The translations under genes and the position numbers were made by a program. 11,151 nucleotides of DNA from Chloroflexota bacterium (GTDB taxonomy: Bacteria; Chloroflexota; Anaerolineae; Anaerolineales; UBA4823): positions 1 to 11,151 of the forward strand of contig JAAZNS010000175.1 in the NCBI GenBank assembly GCA_012798185.1. The letters are read 5' to 3'. The notes beneath the pieces were generated by a model, which saw nothing but the letters and a program-made list of their open reading frames with translations, had not been told where the DNA came from and searched no databases. Of this stretch, positions 1 through 7,100 are shown in pieces (positions within the stretch are counted from its first letter, which is position 1; each line of letters starts with the position of its first letter).

Positions 1-756
1 TAATTTTACTGCCGATTCTTCTGGTTTTATTCCAGGGACATCACCGGCAATATCTGATTCCAAAACTATAGCTACGTCGGGGTTTACTGCTCGAACACTG
101 GTCGTTGCCCCCCGCAAACCTACTTCTTCCATCACGGTAGCTGCTCCAAATACGGTGTTCGGATGGGATATTTCTTGAAGATTTTGCAGCACCGAAATCA
201 TGATCGCTGTTCCGACCCGATCATCAAATGCCTTGGCAAGATATGTCTTATTATTCGCTAGAATTGAAAAGCTGCTTGCCGGTACCGCTGGATCGCCAGG
301 GCGAACACCTGCTTCCTGTACCTCTGCCTGGCTGGATGCACCAATATCAATGTACATATCCTTTTTCTGGATAACCTTATTACGTTCATCAGCAGGCAGC
401 AAATGGGGCGGTTTTGCTCCGATTACGCCAATTACATCCCCTTTATGAGTCTTTATGATGACTCTCTGCCCCAATAATACCTGATCGAACCAGCCGCCCA
501 AAGGGATGAAACGGAGAAAACCTTCTTCGGTGATAAATTTAATCATAAAACCGATTTCATCCATATGACCAGCAATCATTACTCGTGGTCTTTCTTTCGC
601 CCCTGCTTTCTCACAAATCAAACTACCAATATTATCCTGAGATATATTCCCTAATGGTTTCAAATATTTACGAATTGCTGCCCGGATGGGAGCTTCATAT
701 CCGGGCACGCCATGAGCTTCGGTGAGCTCTTTTAACATTTTTTCAATTAAATCCAT
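1..756 (-). CDS. M42 family metallopeptidase (glutamyl aminopeptidase/endoglucanase-like), 3' end cut off by window edge
   Basis: This is the N-terminal 252 residues of a cytoplasmic, dinuclear-metal aminopeptidase of the M42 (TET/FrvX/YsdC) family, which trims N-terminal residues from peptides as a large self-compartmentalised oligomer. The reading frame is open from the ATG at 756 to base 1. Family landmarks are visible: the metal-binding AGHMDEIGF segment (H64, D66), AFDDRVG with the bridging aspartate (D178), the catalytic MEEVGLRGA pair (E210, E211) and the metal ligand D235 in ESDIAGD. The last metal-binding histidine, expected about 90 residues further on, lies outside the window; usual family length is about 350 residues. 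An AGGA ribosome site (766-769) sits 9 nt before the ATG, and the N-terminus MDLIEKMLKELTEAHGVPGYE is normal for the family. Substrate preference cannot be read from the sequence. No sign of a frameshift. Confidence 0.93.
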   Translation of the reverse strand, partial: MDLIEKMLKELTEAHGVPGYEAPIRAAIRKYLKPLGNISQDNIGSLICEKAGAKERPRVMIAGHMDEIGFMIKFITEEGFLRFIPLGGWFDQVLLGQRVIIKTHKGDVIGVIGAKPPHLLPADERNKVIQKKDMYIDIGASSQAEVQEAGVRPGDPAVPASSFSILANNKTYLAKAFDDRVGTAIMISVLQNLQEISHPNTVFGAATVMEEVGLRGATTSVRAVNPDVAIVLESDIAGDVPGIKPEESAVKL

Positions 757-789
757 AAATTGGCTTCCTAATTATATCAAAGTGGTGAA

Positions 790-818
790 ATGATACCTGA
801 AAGATATTATATTGTCTA
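790..818 (-). promoter_or_regulatory. Predicted sigma70-type promoter of the M42 peptidase gene
   Basis: Reading the minus strand, TAGACA (813-818) and TATCAT (790-795) are separated by exactly 17 nt. Each hexamer differs from consensus at one base. Transcription would start near 783, giving a leader of about 27 nt with the AGGA ribosome site in place. This suggests the peptidase is transcribed independently of ruvA, whose stop lies 132 nt upstream. A second TATAAT-like string within 800-812 has no good -35 partner. Confidence 0.5.
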
Positions 819-888
819 GTAAATGTAACTTCTCGAGCTATGGTGGGTGACCAATTAACAGTAAATCTCAATATCTGCCTATTCCTCG

Positions 889-1479
889 TTACTTTGCTTT
901 GCCGCGAGAAAAATATTGTAATGCTAGTTTTAATCTCTCTTCGGTATCGTTAGGAGCATTTTTGGGAATGGATTGCAAAGCTGCTTGCGCTTCAACCACA
1001 CTGTATCCTAATACAGATAACGCGGCGAGCACTTCTGAATCATGATCGCTGATCTCAACCAGGCTTTCCAACCCGGTAATTTTGGGAATACGGTCATGTA
1101 ATTGCAGGATGATTTTTTGTGCGGTTTTCTTTCCCACACCAGGAACCCGGTTGAATACTTCGGAATTTTCTTTTATGATTGCATTTCTTATGGTTTCAAC
1201 ACTTAAAGAAGATAATATCGCCAGTGCCAATCTGGGTCCAACGCCATTGACATTCAGCAGTAAATTGAAAATCTCGCGTTCTTCGCTTGTTTCAAATCCA
1301 TAAAGAGCCAATAAATCCTGTCGAACAATGAGAAACGTGTATAGGAAAAGATGATCACCAATATGTGTTTGCGCAATCAAAGAACTCGGAACGTATACTA
1401 AAAAACCCATCCCCGAAACATCCACCACCAAAGCATCGCTGCGAATTTCTATCACCTTTCCATTTATACTGGCTATCAT
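889..1479 (-). CDS. ruvA: Holliday junction branch migration complex DNA-binding subunit RuvA
   Basis: RuvA binds four-way Holliday junctions as a tetramer, holds them flat and loads the RuvB helicase motors that drive branch migration. The protein has the usual three parts: an N-terminal OB-fold (about residues 1-62), two helix-hairpin-helix motifs (VNGVGPRLAL and VPGVGKKTAQ) and a C-terminal RuvB-contacting domain (SEVLAALSVLGYS onwards) joined by a short linker. Length is 196 residues, normal for the family. I prefer the ATG at 1479. It gives the standard MIASINGKV start and lies 8 nt from an AAAGGG ribosome site. A GTG at 1485 in the same frame would add two residues but sits only about 2 nt from that site; it would overlap the ruvC stop as GTGA. 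The gene follows ruvC directly, so they are surely co-transcribed. ruvB is not immediately downstream; an M42 peptidase follows instead. Confidence 0.97.
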   Translation of the reverse strand: MIASINGKVIEIRSDALVVDVSGMGFLVYVPSSLIAQTHIGDHLFLYTFLIVRQDLLALYGFETSEEREIFNLLLNVNGVGPRLALAILSSLSVETIRNAIIKENSEVFNRVPGVGKKTAQKIILQLHDRIPKITGLESLVEISDHDSEVLAALSVLGYSVVEAQAALQSIPKNAPNDTEERLKLALQYFSRGKAK

Positions 1480-1481
1480 TT

Positions 1482-1988
1482 TCACTGCCCTTTGCGCTCT
1501 TGAATTATTCTAGCCCATCGATTTGAATTGATATGACAAATCGCTACAGCTAATGCATCCGCAACATCGTCCGGTTGTGGAATTGCATCCAGGGAAAGTA
1601 AAGTGCGCACCATCTGCTGCACCTGGTTTTTATCTGCACCACCATAACCAGTAACTGCTTGCTTTACTTCCATAGGCGAGTATTCAGCCACATCAATTCC
1701 AGCTTCGGCTAAAGCTAATAATACCACCCCTCTCGCCTGACCGACGCTCATCGCAGTGCGCACATTTCTTTGAAAAAACAATTTCTCCACCGCACCAGAT
1801 TCGGGACGATGGAGAACTAATAATTGGTTTAATGTTTGATTGATTCTTTGTAAACGTTTTTCCAATGTCAGATTCGAGGATGTCTCGATAGCGCCATACT
1901 CAATCGCCTGTAATTGACCTGCTTGCGTTTCTTCTACAATTCCATAGCCGGTTAACGCCGTTCCCGGATCGATGCCAATGACTATCAT
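1482..1988 (-). CDS. ruvC: Crossover junction endodeoxyribonuclease RuvC
   Basis: RuvC is the RNase H-fold resolvase that cuts Holliday junctions symmetrically, working with RuvAB. All four acidic catalytic residues are visible: D7 in GIDPGTALTGYG, E68 in AVEKLFF, and D141 and D144 in PDDVADALAVA. Length is 168 residues, typical. The start MIVIGIDPG matches the family exactly. The upstream ribosome site is weak: the only clear candidate, AGAGGT at 2002-2007, lies within the last codons of yebC and is 13 nt from the ATG, longer than usual. Only 6 nt separate the yebC stop from this start, so translation may partly depend on ribosomes arriving from yebC. The downstream neighbour is ruvA, with touching or overlapping ends. 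Confidence 0.97.
   Translation of the reverse strand: MIVIGIDPGTALTGYGIVEETQAGQLQAIEYGAIETSSNLTLEKRLQRINQTLNQLLVLHRPESGAVEKLFFQRNVRTAMSVGQARGVVLLALAEAGIDVAEYSPMEVKQAVTGYGGADKNQVQQMVRTLLSLDAIPQPDDVADALAVAICHINSNRWARIIQERKGQ
1488..1493 (-). promoter_or_regulatory. Ribosome binding site deciding the ruvA start
   Basis: The minus strand reads AAAGGG here, inside the last codons of ruvC. It is 8 nt from the ATG at 1479 and only about 2 nt from the competing GTG at 1485. This spacing, together with the family's usual MIxxLxG N-terminus, favours the ATG. Confidence 0.55.
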
Positions 1989-1994
1989 TAATAA

Positions 1995-2750
1995 TCAAGC
2001 TACCTCTAGCTGGGCAACTACTTCGTCGGTTAATTTCAATGTGGAGTAGACATTTTGAACATCATCCAGTTCTTCTAGCGCATCAATGACTTTAAGAACC
2101 TGTAAGGCATCTTCTACCGGTAATTCCATTTCGTTGTTAGGAAACATGCGCAATTCTGCTTCTTCAGGTTGAATTTTTGCGCTTTTTAGTTTATCGCTAA
2201 TAGCTTTAAAAGTTTCTACTGGGGCAAAAATTTCAATGGCTTCTTCATCGATTACAACATCATCTGCGCCAGCATCTACTGCCATCTCGAAAATTTTATC
2301 CGTATCCTGACCTTCGGCAGGCAGATTGAAATACGCAGATTTTTTAAACTGCCACGCTACCGAACCCGCTTCAGCCATGCTGCCGCCAAATCGGCTTAAA
2401 ATATGCCGGATTTCGGACACTGCTCTATTTCGATTATCGGTTACACAGGATATGATTAATGCCACCCCATGAGGCGCATAACCTTCATAATTGATTTCCT
2501 CAAGGGTAGTTCCATCTTTGGAATCACCTGTGCCCCGTTTTATAGCCCGTTCAATATTATCCTTGGGCATATTCTGTGCTCTCGCCCGTTCGATAGCATA
2601 TTGTAAACGCACATTTGCTGCAGGGTCGCCACCGCCTTCCCGCGCTGCAATCACAATTTCACGCGCTAAACGGGTGAAGACCTGTCCACGTTTGGCGTCG
2701 GCAGCGCCTTTTTTACGGCGGATCGTCGCCCAATGTGAGTGTCCAGACAT
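1995..2750 (-). CDS. yebC: YebC/PmpR/TACO1 family protein
   Basis: This is a cytoplasmic member of the YebC family. The family has been annotated as DNA-binding transcriptional regulators (PmpR), while the mitochondrial homologue TACO1 activates translation, and recent work links the family to easing ribosome stalling at proline-rich stretches. The N-terminus MSGHSHWATIRRKKGAADAKRG is the family signature, followed by NMPKDNIERAIKRGTG and YEGYAPHGVALIISCVTDNRNR. The remaining alpha/beta domains include the acidic segment EELDDVQNVYSTL near the end. Length of 251 residues is standard. The start has a strong AGGAG site (2759-2763), 8 nt upstream. It is the first gene of a yebC-ruvC-ruvA unit, an arrangement seen in many bacteria. 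The precise function in this organism cannot be told from sequence. Confidence 0.95.
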   Translation of the reverse strand: MSGHSHWATIRRKKGAADAKRGQVFTRLAREIVIAAREGGGDPAANVRLQYAIERARAQNMPKDNIERAIKRGTGDSKDGTTLEEINYEGYAPHGVALIISCVTDNRNRAVSEIRHILSRFGGSMAEAGSVAWQFKKSAYFNLPAEGQDTDKIFEMAVDAGADDVVIDEEAIEIFAPVETFKAISDKLKSAKIQPEEAELRMFPNNEMELPVEDALQVLKVIDALEELDDVQNVYSTLKLTDEVVAQLEVA

Positions 2751-2812
2751 GTGTTATTCTCCTAAGCCATTGGCATATTTCTATTGTGGAATGATAAATT
2801 CTGTAGCTATAA

Positions 2813-2821
2813 ATTATACCA
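2813..2821 (-). promoter_or_regulatory. Predicted extended -10 promoter of yebC-ruvC-ruvA
   Basis: The minus strand reads TGG followed by a perfect TATAAT, which is an extended -10 element. No convincing -35 hexamer lies 16-18 nt upstream; a TTGAGA is present but only 14 nt away. The predicted start is near 2806, leaving a leader of roughly 55 nt before the yebC ATG. Confidence 0.45.
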
Positions 2822-2857
2822 TTTTCGTTACTTCTCAAGCCTTGGGGTAAAAGCTCA

Positions 2858-2879
2858 GAATTTGAGAAGATTCAAATTC
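2858..2879 (-). terminator. Inverted repeat after ino1, possible weak terminator
   Basis: An 8-bp perfect inverted repeat (GAATTTGA and TCAAATTC) with a 6-nt loop lies 43 nt after the ino1 stop and upstream of the yebC promoter. The stem is AT-rich. The only T-run in the minus-strand direction is a short CTTTT several bases after the stem, so this is not a textbook terminator. It could also be a protein-binding site. The rest of the 171-nt gap holds the yebC promoter and leader. Confidence 0.25.
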
Positions 2880-2921
2880 CGATACTCACCCAAGTAAGCT
2901 GATTGGCTAGTAATTTCTACA

Positions 2922-4004
2922 TTATCCTTCGCCTTTAATATATGCTTCAGTCATTTCACGTGCAATTTCATCTTTAAATTGTTTTGGAGGAGTTTTCATA
3001 AAATAAGACGATGGTGCGATGATTGGTCCCGAAAGGCCACGATCTAGCGCCAGTTTGGCACAACGTACAGCATCGATCATGACGCCCGCTGAATTGGGTG
3101 AATCCCATACTTCAAGCTTCGCTTCGAGGTTAAGAGGAACCTCACCAAATGTAGTCCCCTCCATGCGTACATAGCACCATTTCCGGTCGGTTAACCAGGG
3201 AACATAATCGCTTGGTCCAACATGAACATCATCGGGCGGCAATGGATACGGCAGCATACTGGTGACAGCGCCAGTTTTGGATATTTTCTTGGATTCCAAT
3301 CGGTCGCGCTCGAGCATATTCAAGAAATCGGTGTTGCCGCCAAAATTCAATTGATATGTTCGATCCAGGCGAACACCGCGATCGACAAACAAGCTAGTCA
3401 ACACCCGATGCATGATTGTCGCACCAACCTGGCTTTTGATATCGTCCCCAATCACCGGTAAATTTCGCTCGATAAAGCGCTTTTGCCAATATTCCTGGCT
3501 GGCAATAAACACCGGGATCGCATTAACAAAAGCACATCCGGCATCCAGTACTTGCTCTACATACCATTTGGTAGCCATTTCTGAACCTACTGGCAAGAAA
3601 TTAACTACCACATCAGTTTTTGTTTCTTTTAAAATGCCTACGATGTCAGCAGTTGGACCTGGGGCTTTTTTCAATATTTCGGATAGATATTTTCCCAGTC
3701 CATCGTGTGTCATGCCTCTGGAAACGGTAACATTGAGTTTAGGAACATCGAAAAATTTATATGTGTTATTGGGATAAGCATAAATTGCTTCCGATAAATC
3801 TTTTCCGACCTTGGTATCTACAACATCAAATGCAGCTGTAAATTCGATATCATGAATATGATATCCGCCCAAATTGACATGCATAATCCCAGGAACCCGG
3901 TCATTATCTTTTGCATTTCGATAAAAATGAACTCCTTGAATTAATGATGAAGCGCAATTACCTACACCAATAATCGCTACGCGTACCTTTTTGGATTCCT
4001 TCAT
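2922..4004 (-). CDS. ino1: myo-Inositol-1-phosphate synthase (Ino1), actinobacterial type
   Basis: This enzyme converts glucose 6-phosphate to 1L-myo-inositol 1-phosphate using NAD as an internal redox cofactor. It is the committed step to inositol for phosphatidylinositol lipids or inositol-based solutes. The 360 residues start with a Rossmann NAD-binding motif (VAIIGVGNCASSLIQG, about residues 9-24). The strongly conserved family blocks follow: NFLPVGSEMATKWY, FVNAIPVFIAS, GDDIKSQVGATIMHRVL, LNFGGNTDFLNMLERDRLESKKISKT and KLEVWDSPNSAGVMIDAVR. The KSQVGAT and ERDRLESKKISKT segments carry the catalytic lysines. Its length and motifs match the compact bacterial form rather than the longer eukaryotic enzyme. 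An AGGAG site (4012-4016) is 7 nt before the ATG. It is a single-gene unit with its own promoter, divergent from tRNA-Pro. The later pathway genes (inositol monophosphatase, PI synthase) are not in the window. Confidence 0.95.
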   Translation of the reverse strand: MKESKKVRVAIIGVGNCASSLIQGVHFYRNAKDNDRVPGIMHVNLGGYHIHDIEFTAAFDVVDTKVGKDLSEAIYAYPNNTYKFFDVPKLNVTVSRGMTHDGLGKYLSEILKKAPGPTADIVGILKETKTDVVVNFLPVGSEMATKWYVEQVLDAGCAFVNAIPVFIASQEYWQKRFIERNLPVIGDDIKSQVGATIMHRVLTSLFVDRGVRLDRTYQLNFGGNTDFLNMLERDRLESKKISKTGAVTSMLPYPLPPDDVHVGPSDYVPWLTDRKWCYVRMEGTTFGEVPLNLEAKLEVWDSPNSAGVMIDAVRCAKLALDRGLSGPIIAPSSYFMKTPPKQFKDEIAREMTEAYIKGEG

Positions 4005-4056
4005 GGATTTTCTCCTGGTTTTGATGATGAGAATTTTTGGCTGGCGACTACATACC

Positions 4057-4085
4057 TTGCCAAAGCCATATGCCTAGATTATAAT
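4057..4085 (+). promoter_or_regulatory. Predicted sigma70-type promoter of tRNA-Pro
   Basis: TTGCCA (4057-4062) and a perfect TATAAT (4080-4085) are separated by 17 nt. The predicted start lies near 4092, about 22 nt before the mature tRNA 5' end, leaving a short leader for RNase P to remove. The -10 overlaps, on the opposite strand, the -10 of the ino1 promoter. Confidence 0.65.
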
Positions 4086-4107
4086 CCCTTCGCTTTCAAA
4101 CCTGCAA
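4078..4107 (-). promoter_or_regulatory. Predicted promoter of ino1, sharing its -10 with the tRNA promoter
   Basis: On the minus strand a perfect TATAAT (4078-4083) is preceded, 18 nt away, by TTGCAG (4102-4107). The -35 is a weak match and the -10 is ideal. The leader to the ino1 ATG would be about 65 nt. The two opposing -10 hexamers form the 8-bp palindrome ATTATAAT at 4078-4085. Confidence 0.5.
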
Positions 4108-4113
4108 TAAATT

Positions 4114-4188
4114 CGGGGCGTGGCTCAGTCCGGCTAGAGCACACGGTTCGGGACCGTGAGGTCGGCGGTTCAAATCCGCCCGCCCCGA
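4114..4188 (+). tRNA. tRNA-Pro, anticodon CGG
   Basis: A full cloverleaf folds. The 7-bp acceptor stem CGGGGCG (4114-4120) pairs perfectly with CGCCCCG (4181-4187), with discriminator A at 4188. The D-arm is GCTC/GAGC. The anticodon stem CACGG/CCGTG closes the loop TTCGGGA, with anticodon CGG at 4149-4151 and G37 after it. The T-arm is GGCGG/CCGCC with loop TTCAAAT. The C1-G72 pair with A73 is the usual bacterial tRNA-Pro identity. The 3' CCA is not encoded (the sequence continues ACA). It decodes CCG. No T-tract terminator is visible downstream, and the convergent PBP gene ends 11 nt away. Confidence 0.97.
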
Positions 4189-4199
4189 CAGAAAATTCA

Positions 4200-7100
4200 T
4201 CAAGGAGTTGGTGGGGGTGTATCTGTCGCTGTTGGGGTTAATGTAGGCGTTTCTGTAATGGTAGGTGTCATCGTGGGTGTGAAAGTAGGTGTAAATGTCG
4301 GGGTTAGCGTGGGTGTAGGCGTGGGAACCTGCAAGTTGATGGGGATTTTTAACTCGGCATATGTATCTTCAGTGCTATTAATGACTATGCGCAACGTGAC
4401 GATCCCTGCTGGCATGTCCGAGATATCCCATTCGTATATTTCTTTCGACGATTTGACCGGTTTATTGCGCTTTTCCAGGGTTTTCCATTCTTCCGGATCC
4501 TCACCAACGCCATATTCTAATCGGAAATTATCGAATTTATCCGTCGCGTTGATCTCGCCAATTATTTCCAATGGACTGGAAGTGATCGTTGCGCCTTTCC
4601 CTGGCGATGAAATTGATATGATCGGGCGCGGATCATCAGCTTTACACTCTCTTTCCGGAGTAAACGTGTAGGGTTTTTTAAATCCCATACCAGCAGCCCA
4701 ATCTTTTCCTTCTTGCGTTTGTTTAATCCATTTAATCGCCCATGGATCAGTCACATTAATCACAAATTTTTCGGCTTTATAATCTCCACAGTCAGAAGAA
4801 GCTTTCAGGTTTGTCCAGGTATCTACTTCAACCTTCTGCCAGAGATCTTCCTCCTTGGGTAAAGGTAACTGATCAGCAGCGAATATTTCACTTCGCTGAG
4901 AAGGGCACCATTGAGAAGGTTCAGCTCCCGAAGCTGAACAAATTACTCTTTCAACAATTCCCGATGGCCTGGTGAATGAACTGGGATTACCTCCCGATAT
5001 TAAAGGCACGGCTGTCTTCATAAACTCTGCCCAAATTGGTGCTGCCCCTGCCACACCGCTGATATTCTCCATGGGGGAATAATCAGCATTCCCAATCCAA
5101 ACACCCACCGCAAGATCAGGGGTATACCCTACCGTCCAATTGTCTCGAAAATCATTGGTGGTTCCCGTTTTAACCGCTGCTTTGAATGGCAGATTTAGCA
5201 CAGAATTTGCGCCAAATGCAGGCGTCCTTGCATCGTTATCCGATAAAATTGATGAAATGATATAGGCATGTTCGGCGCGGATGGCTTGGGTTGGCGTCGG
5301 TTTTACATAGGAATATACTTCCTCGCCATTATAATCAACGATCCGGGTAATTGCCACCGGTGAAATTCGGCTGCCATTATTAGCCATCGTTGCATAAGCG
5401 CCGGTTAATTCGAATAAGGTTACATCGCCGCCTCCTAAAGTGAGGGACAATCCGTAATCTGACCGTGTAAAAGTAGTGATACCAAGACGTTTTGCCATGG
5501 CAATCATGCCGTCTTCGTTCGGTGTGGAAGCGTTATCGTAAATTCCAACTGCGTATAACGTTTTTACAGCGGGCACATTATATGAGTTCGCAAGCGCTGA
5601 GCGTACAGTTACAGGTCCGTGGAATTTTTCGTCATAATTAACCGGCTCATAATTCTGGCTGGTATCATCGGGTAATCCCGATGCTGGGAATTTCGAGGGT
5701 ACGTCCCAAATCAAGGTCGAAGCAGTCCATCCTTTTTCAAATGCTGCCAAATAAGTGATCGGTTTGATCGCTGAACCGGGCTGCCTGGGACTGAGTACCA
5801 TATTTACCTGCCCCGATATATTATCGTTATTATAGTCAGCCGATCCGACCATTGCTAAAATTTCTCCAGTAGAAGGCTGAATGGCAATCAAGGCGCCGTC
5901 GGTAGCTTTCTTATCAGCCAGTCTTTCAACCTGCTCCTTGACCAATTTCTCCGCCAAATCTTGCATGTCAGGATCCAGCGTCGTATATACACTAAAACCC
6001 GAGCGATAGATGGTCTTTGGATCGAATTGACTTTCCAATATCGAGCGAATATAGTTTACCCAATGGGGATAGCGTAAGGGGATATTGGGAGATGGAAATT
6101 CGTATTTAGATATGGTGTTCGATGCATTGGTTGCAGACACCGCATCGACACAAACTCTTTCTGGGCTGTTGCTGACATAAATACAATCTTGTTCTAAACT
6201 TAATTTGTACATTAGCACTAAAACGTCTTCCATCCGTTTCAGAGTTACTTCACGATTGGTATGAATATCATATATGGAAGGCGCTTGTGGTAATCCAGCG
6301 ATGAAGGCTGCCTGACCTAAATCGAGCTGGCTGGCATGTAATCCGAAATAGGTTTGAGCTGCCGCTTCAACGCCATAAGCCAAATTACCATAATAATTTT
6401 CATTCATGTAAATTTCAAGGATTTCATCCTTAGAATAACGGCGGGTGATCTCAGCTGCCAAGACCGCCTCGCGTAATTTTCTCTCATAGGATTGGTTATT
6501 TCGTTCTTCAGTAGTAAATAATAAATTTCGCGCCAGCTGCTGGGTTATGGTCGATGCGCCTGAAACGATTTCGTTACCTTCTTGATTTTGCAGGAATGCA
6601 CGCACGATTGCAAAAATGTCATATCCCGGATGATTATAGAATTCTTTATCTTCAGTCGCTAGGGTTGCTGCTACCAGATAAGGAGAAATTTTATCTAAAG
6701 TGACATATGTCCGGCGCCCCGCGTTTGGATCTAGGATTTCGTAGAGAATATTACCTTCTCTATCTAAAATGCGTGTTGTCTCGAACTGTGCTGCCCGCTG
6801 TTTTAAATCAGCGATGGTAGGTAAATCCTTTGCGATGGCATAATATTGGTATAAACCAAAAGAAAATAGGCATAATCCGATAACTACCAAAATAAATAAA
6901 CCGGCAATCATTGATTTGATAATGCAACCAAGACTCTGCCGCCAATCCACTTGAATAATAGGTGCTCTTTTAGAAGTCTTTTTTTGTGGAGATATTTTTT
7001 TCGCTGGCGGATAAGTCGGCTTTATAACTGTTGAAGTAGACAGTCTTTGAGGAGAAGGTGAGAATGGTTTTTCAGTCTTTCGCTGGGGTTGATAAGCAAC

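Noticed and set aside
1483..1485. GTG as the start of ruvA, giving a GTGA overlap with the ruvC stop
   Set aside because: The overlap is attractive, but the ribosome site would be only 2 nt away and the protein would carry two extra residues before the family's usual MIAS start. It is kept as an alternative.
3222..3777. Two overlapping plus-strand frames inside ino1
   Set aside because: ino1 matches its family throughout on the other strand, so these are shadows.
4080..4188. tRNA locus considered as an attachment site of an integrated element
   Set aside because: No integrase, no direct repeat of the tRNA 3' end and no mobile gene is visible in the window; only the tight junction with the PBP gene is noteworthy.
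4203..4325. Repeat stretch considered as a CRISPR or tandem satellite array
   Set aside because: The units are short, imperfect and in frame with the PBP; there are no unique spacers.
1995..4330. Functional link between YebC, tRNA-Pro and the proline-rich PBP tail
   Set aside because: YebC-family proteins have been tied to proline-rich translation, but the tail has only one PPP and the genes are in different transcription units; proximity alone is not evidence.
4156..4671. A 171-codon plus-strand reading frame rich in Val and Gly
   Set aside because: It begins inside the tRNA and runs antisense to the PBP Thr-Pro tail; the VGV pattern is simply the reverse complement of the repeat.
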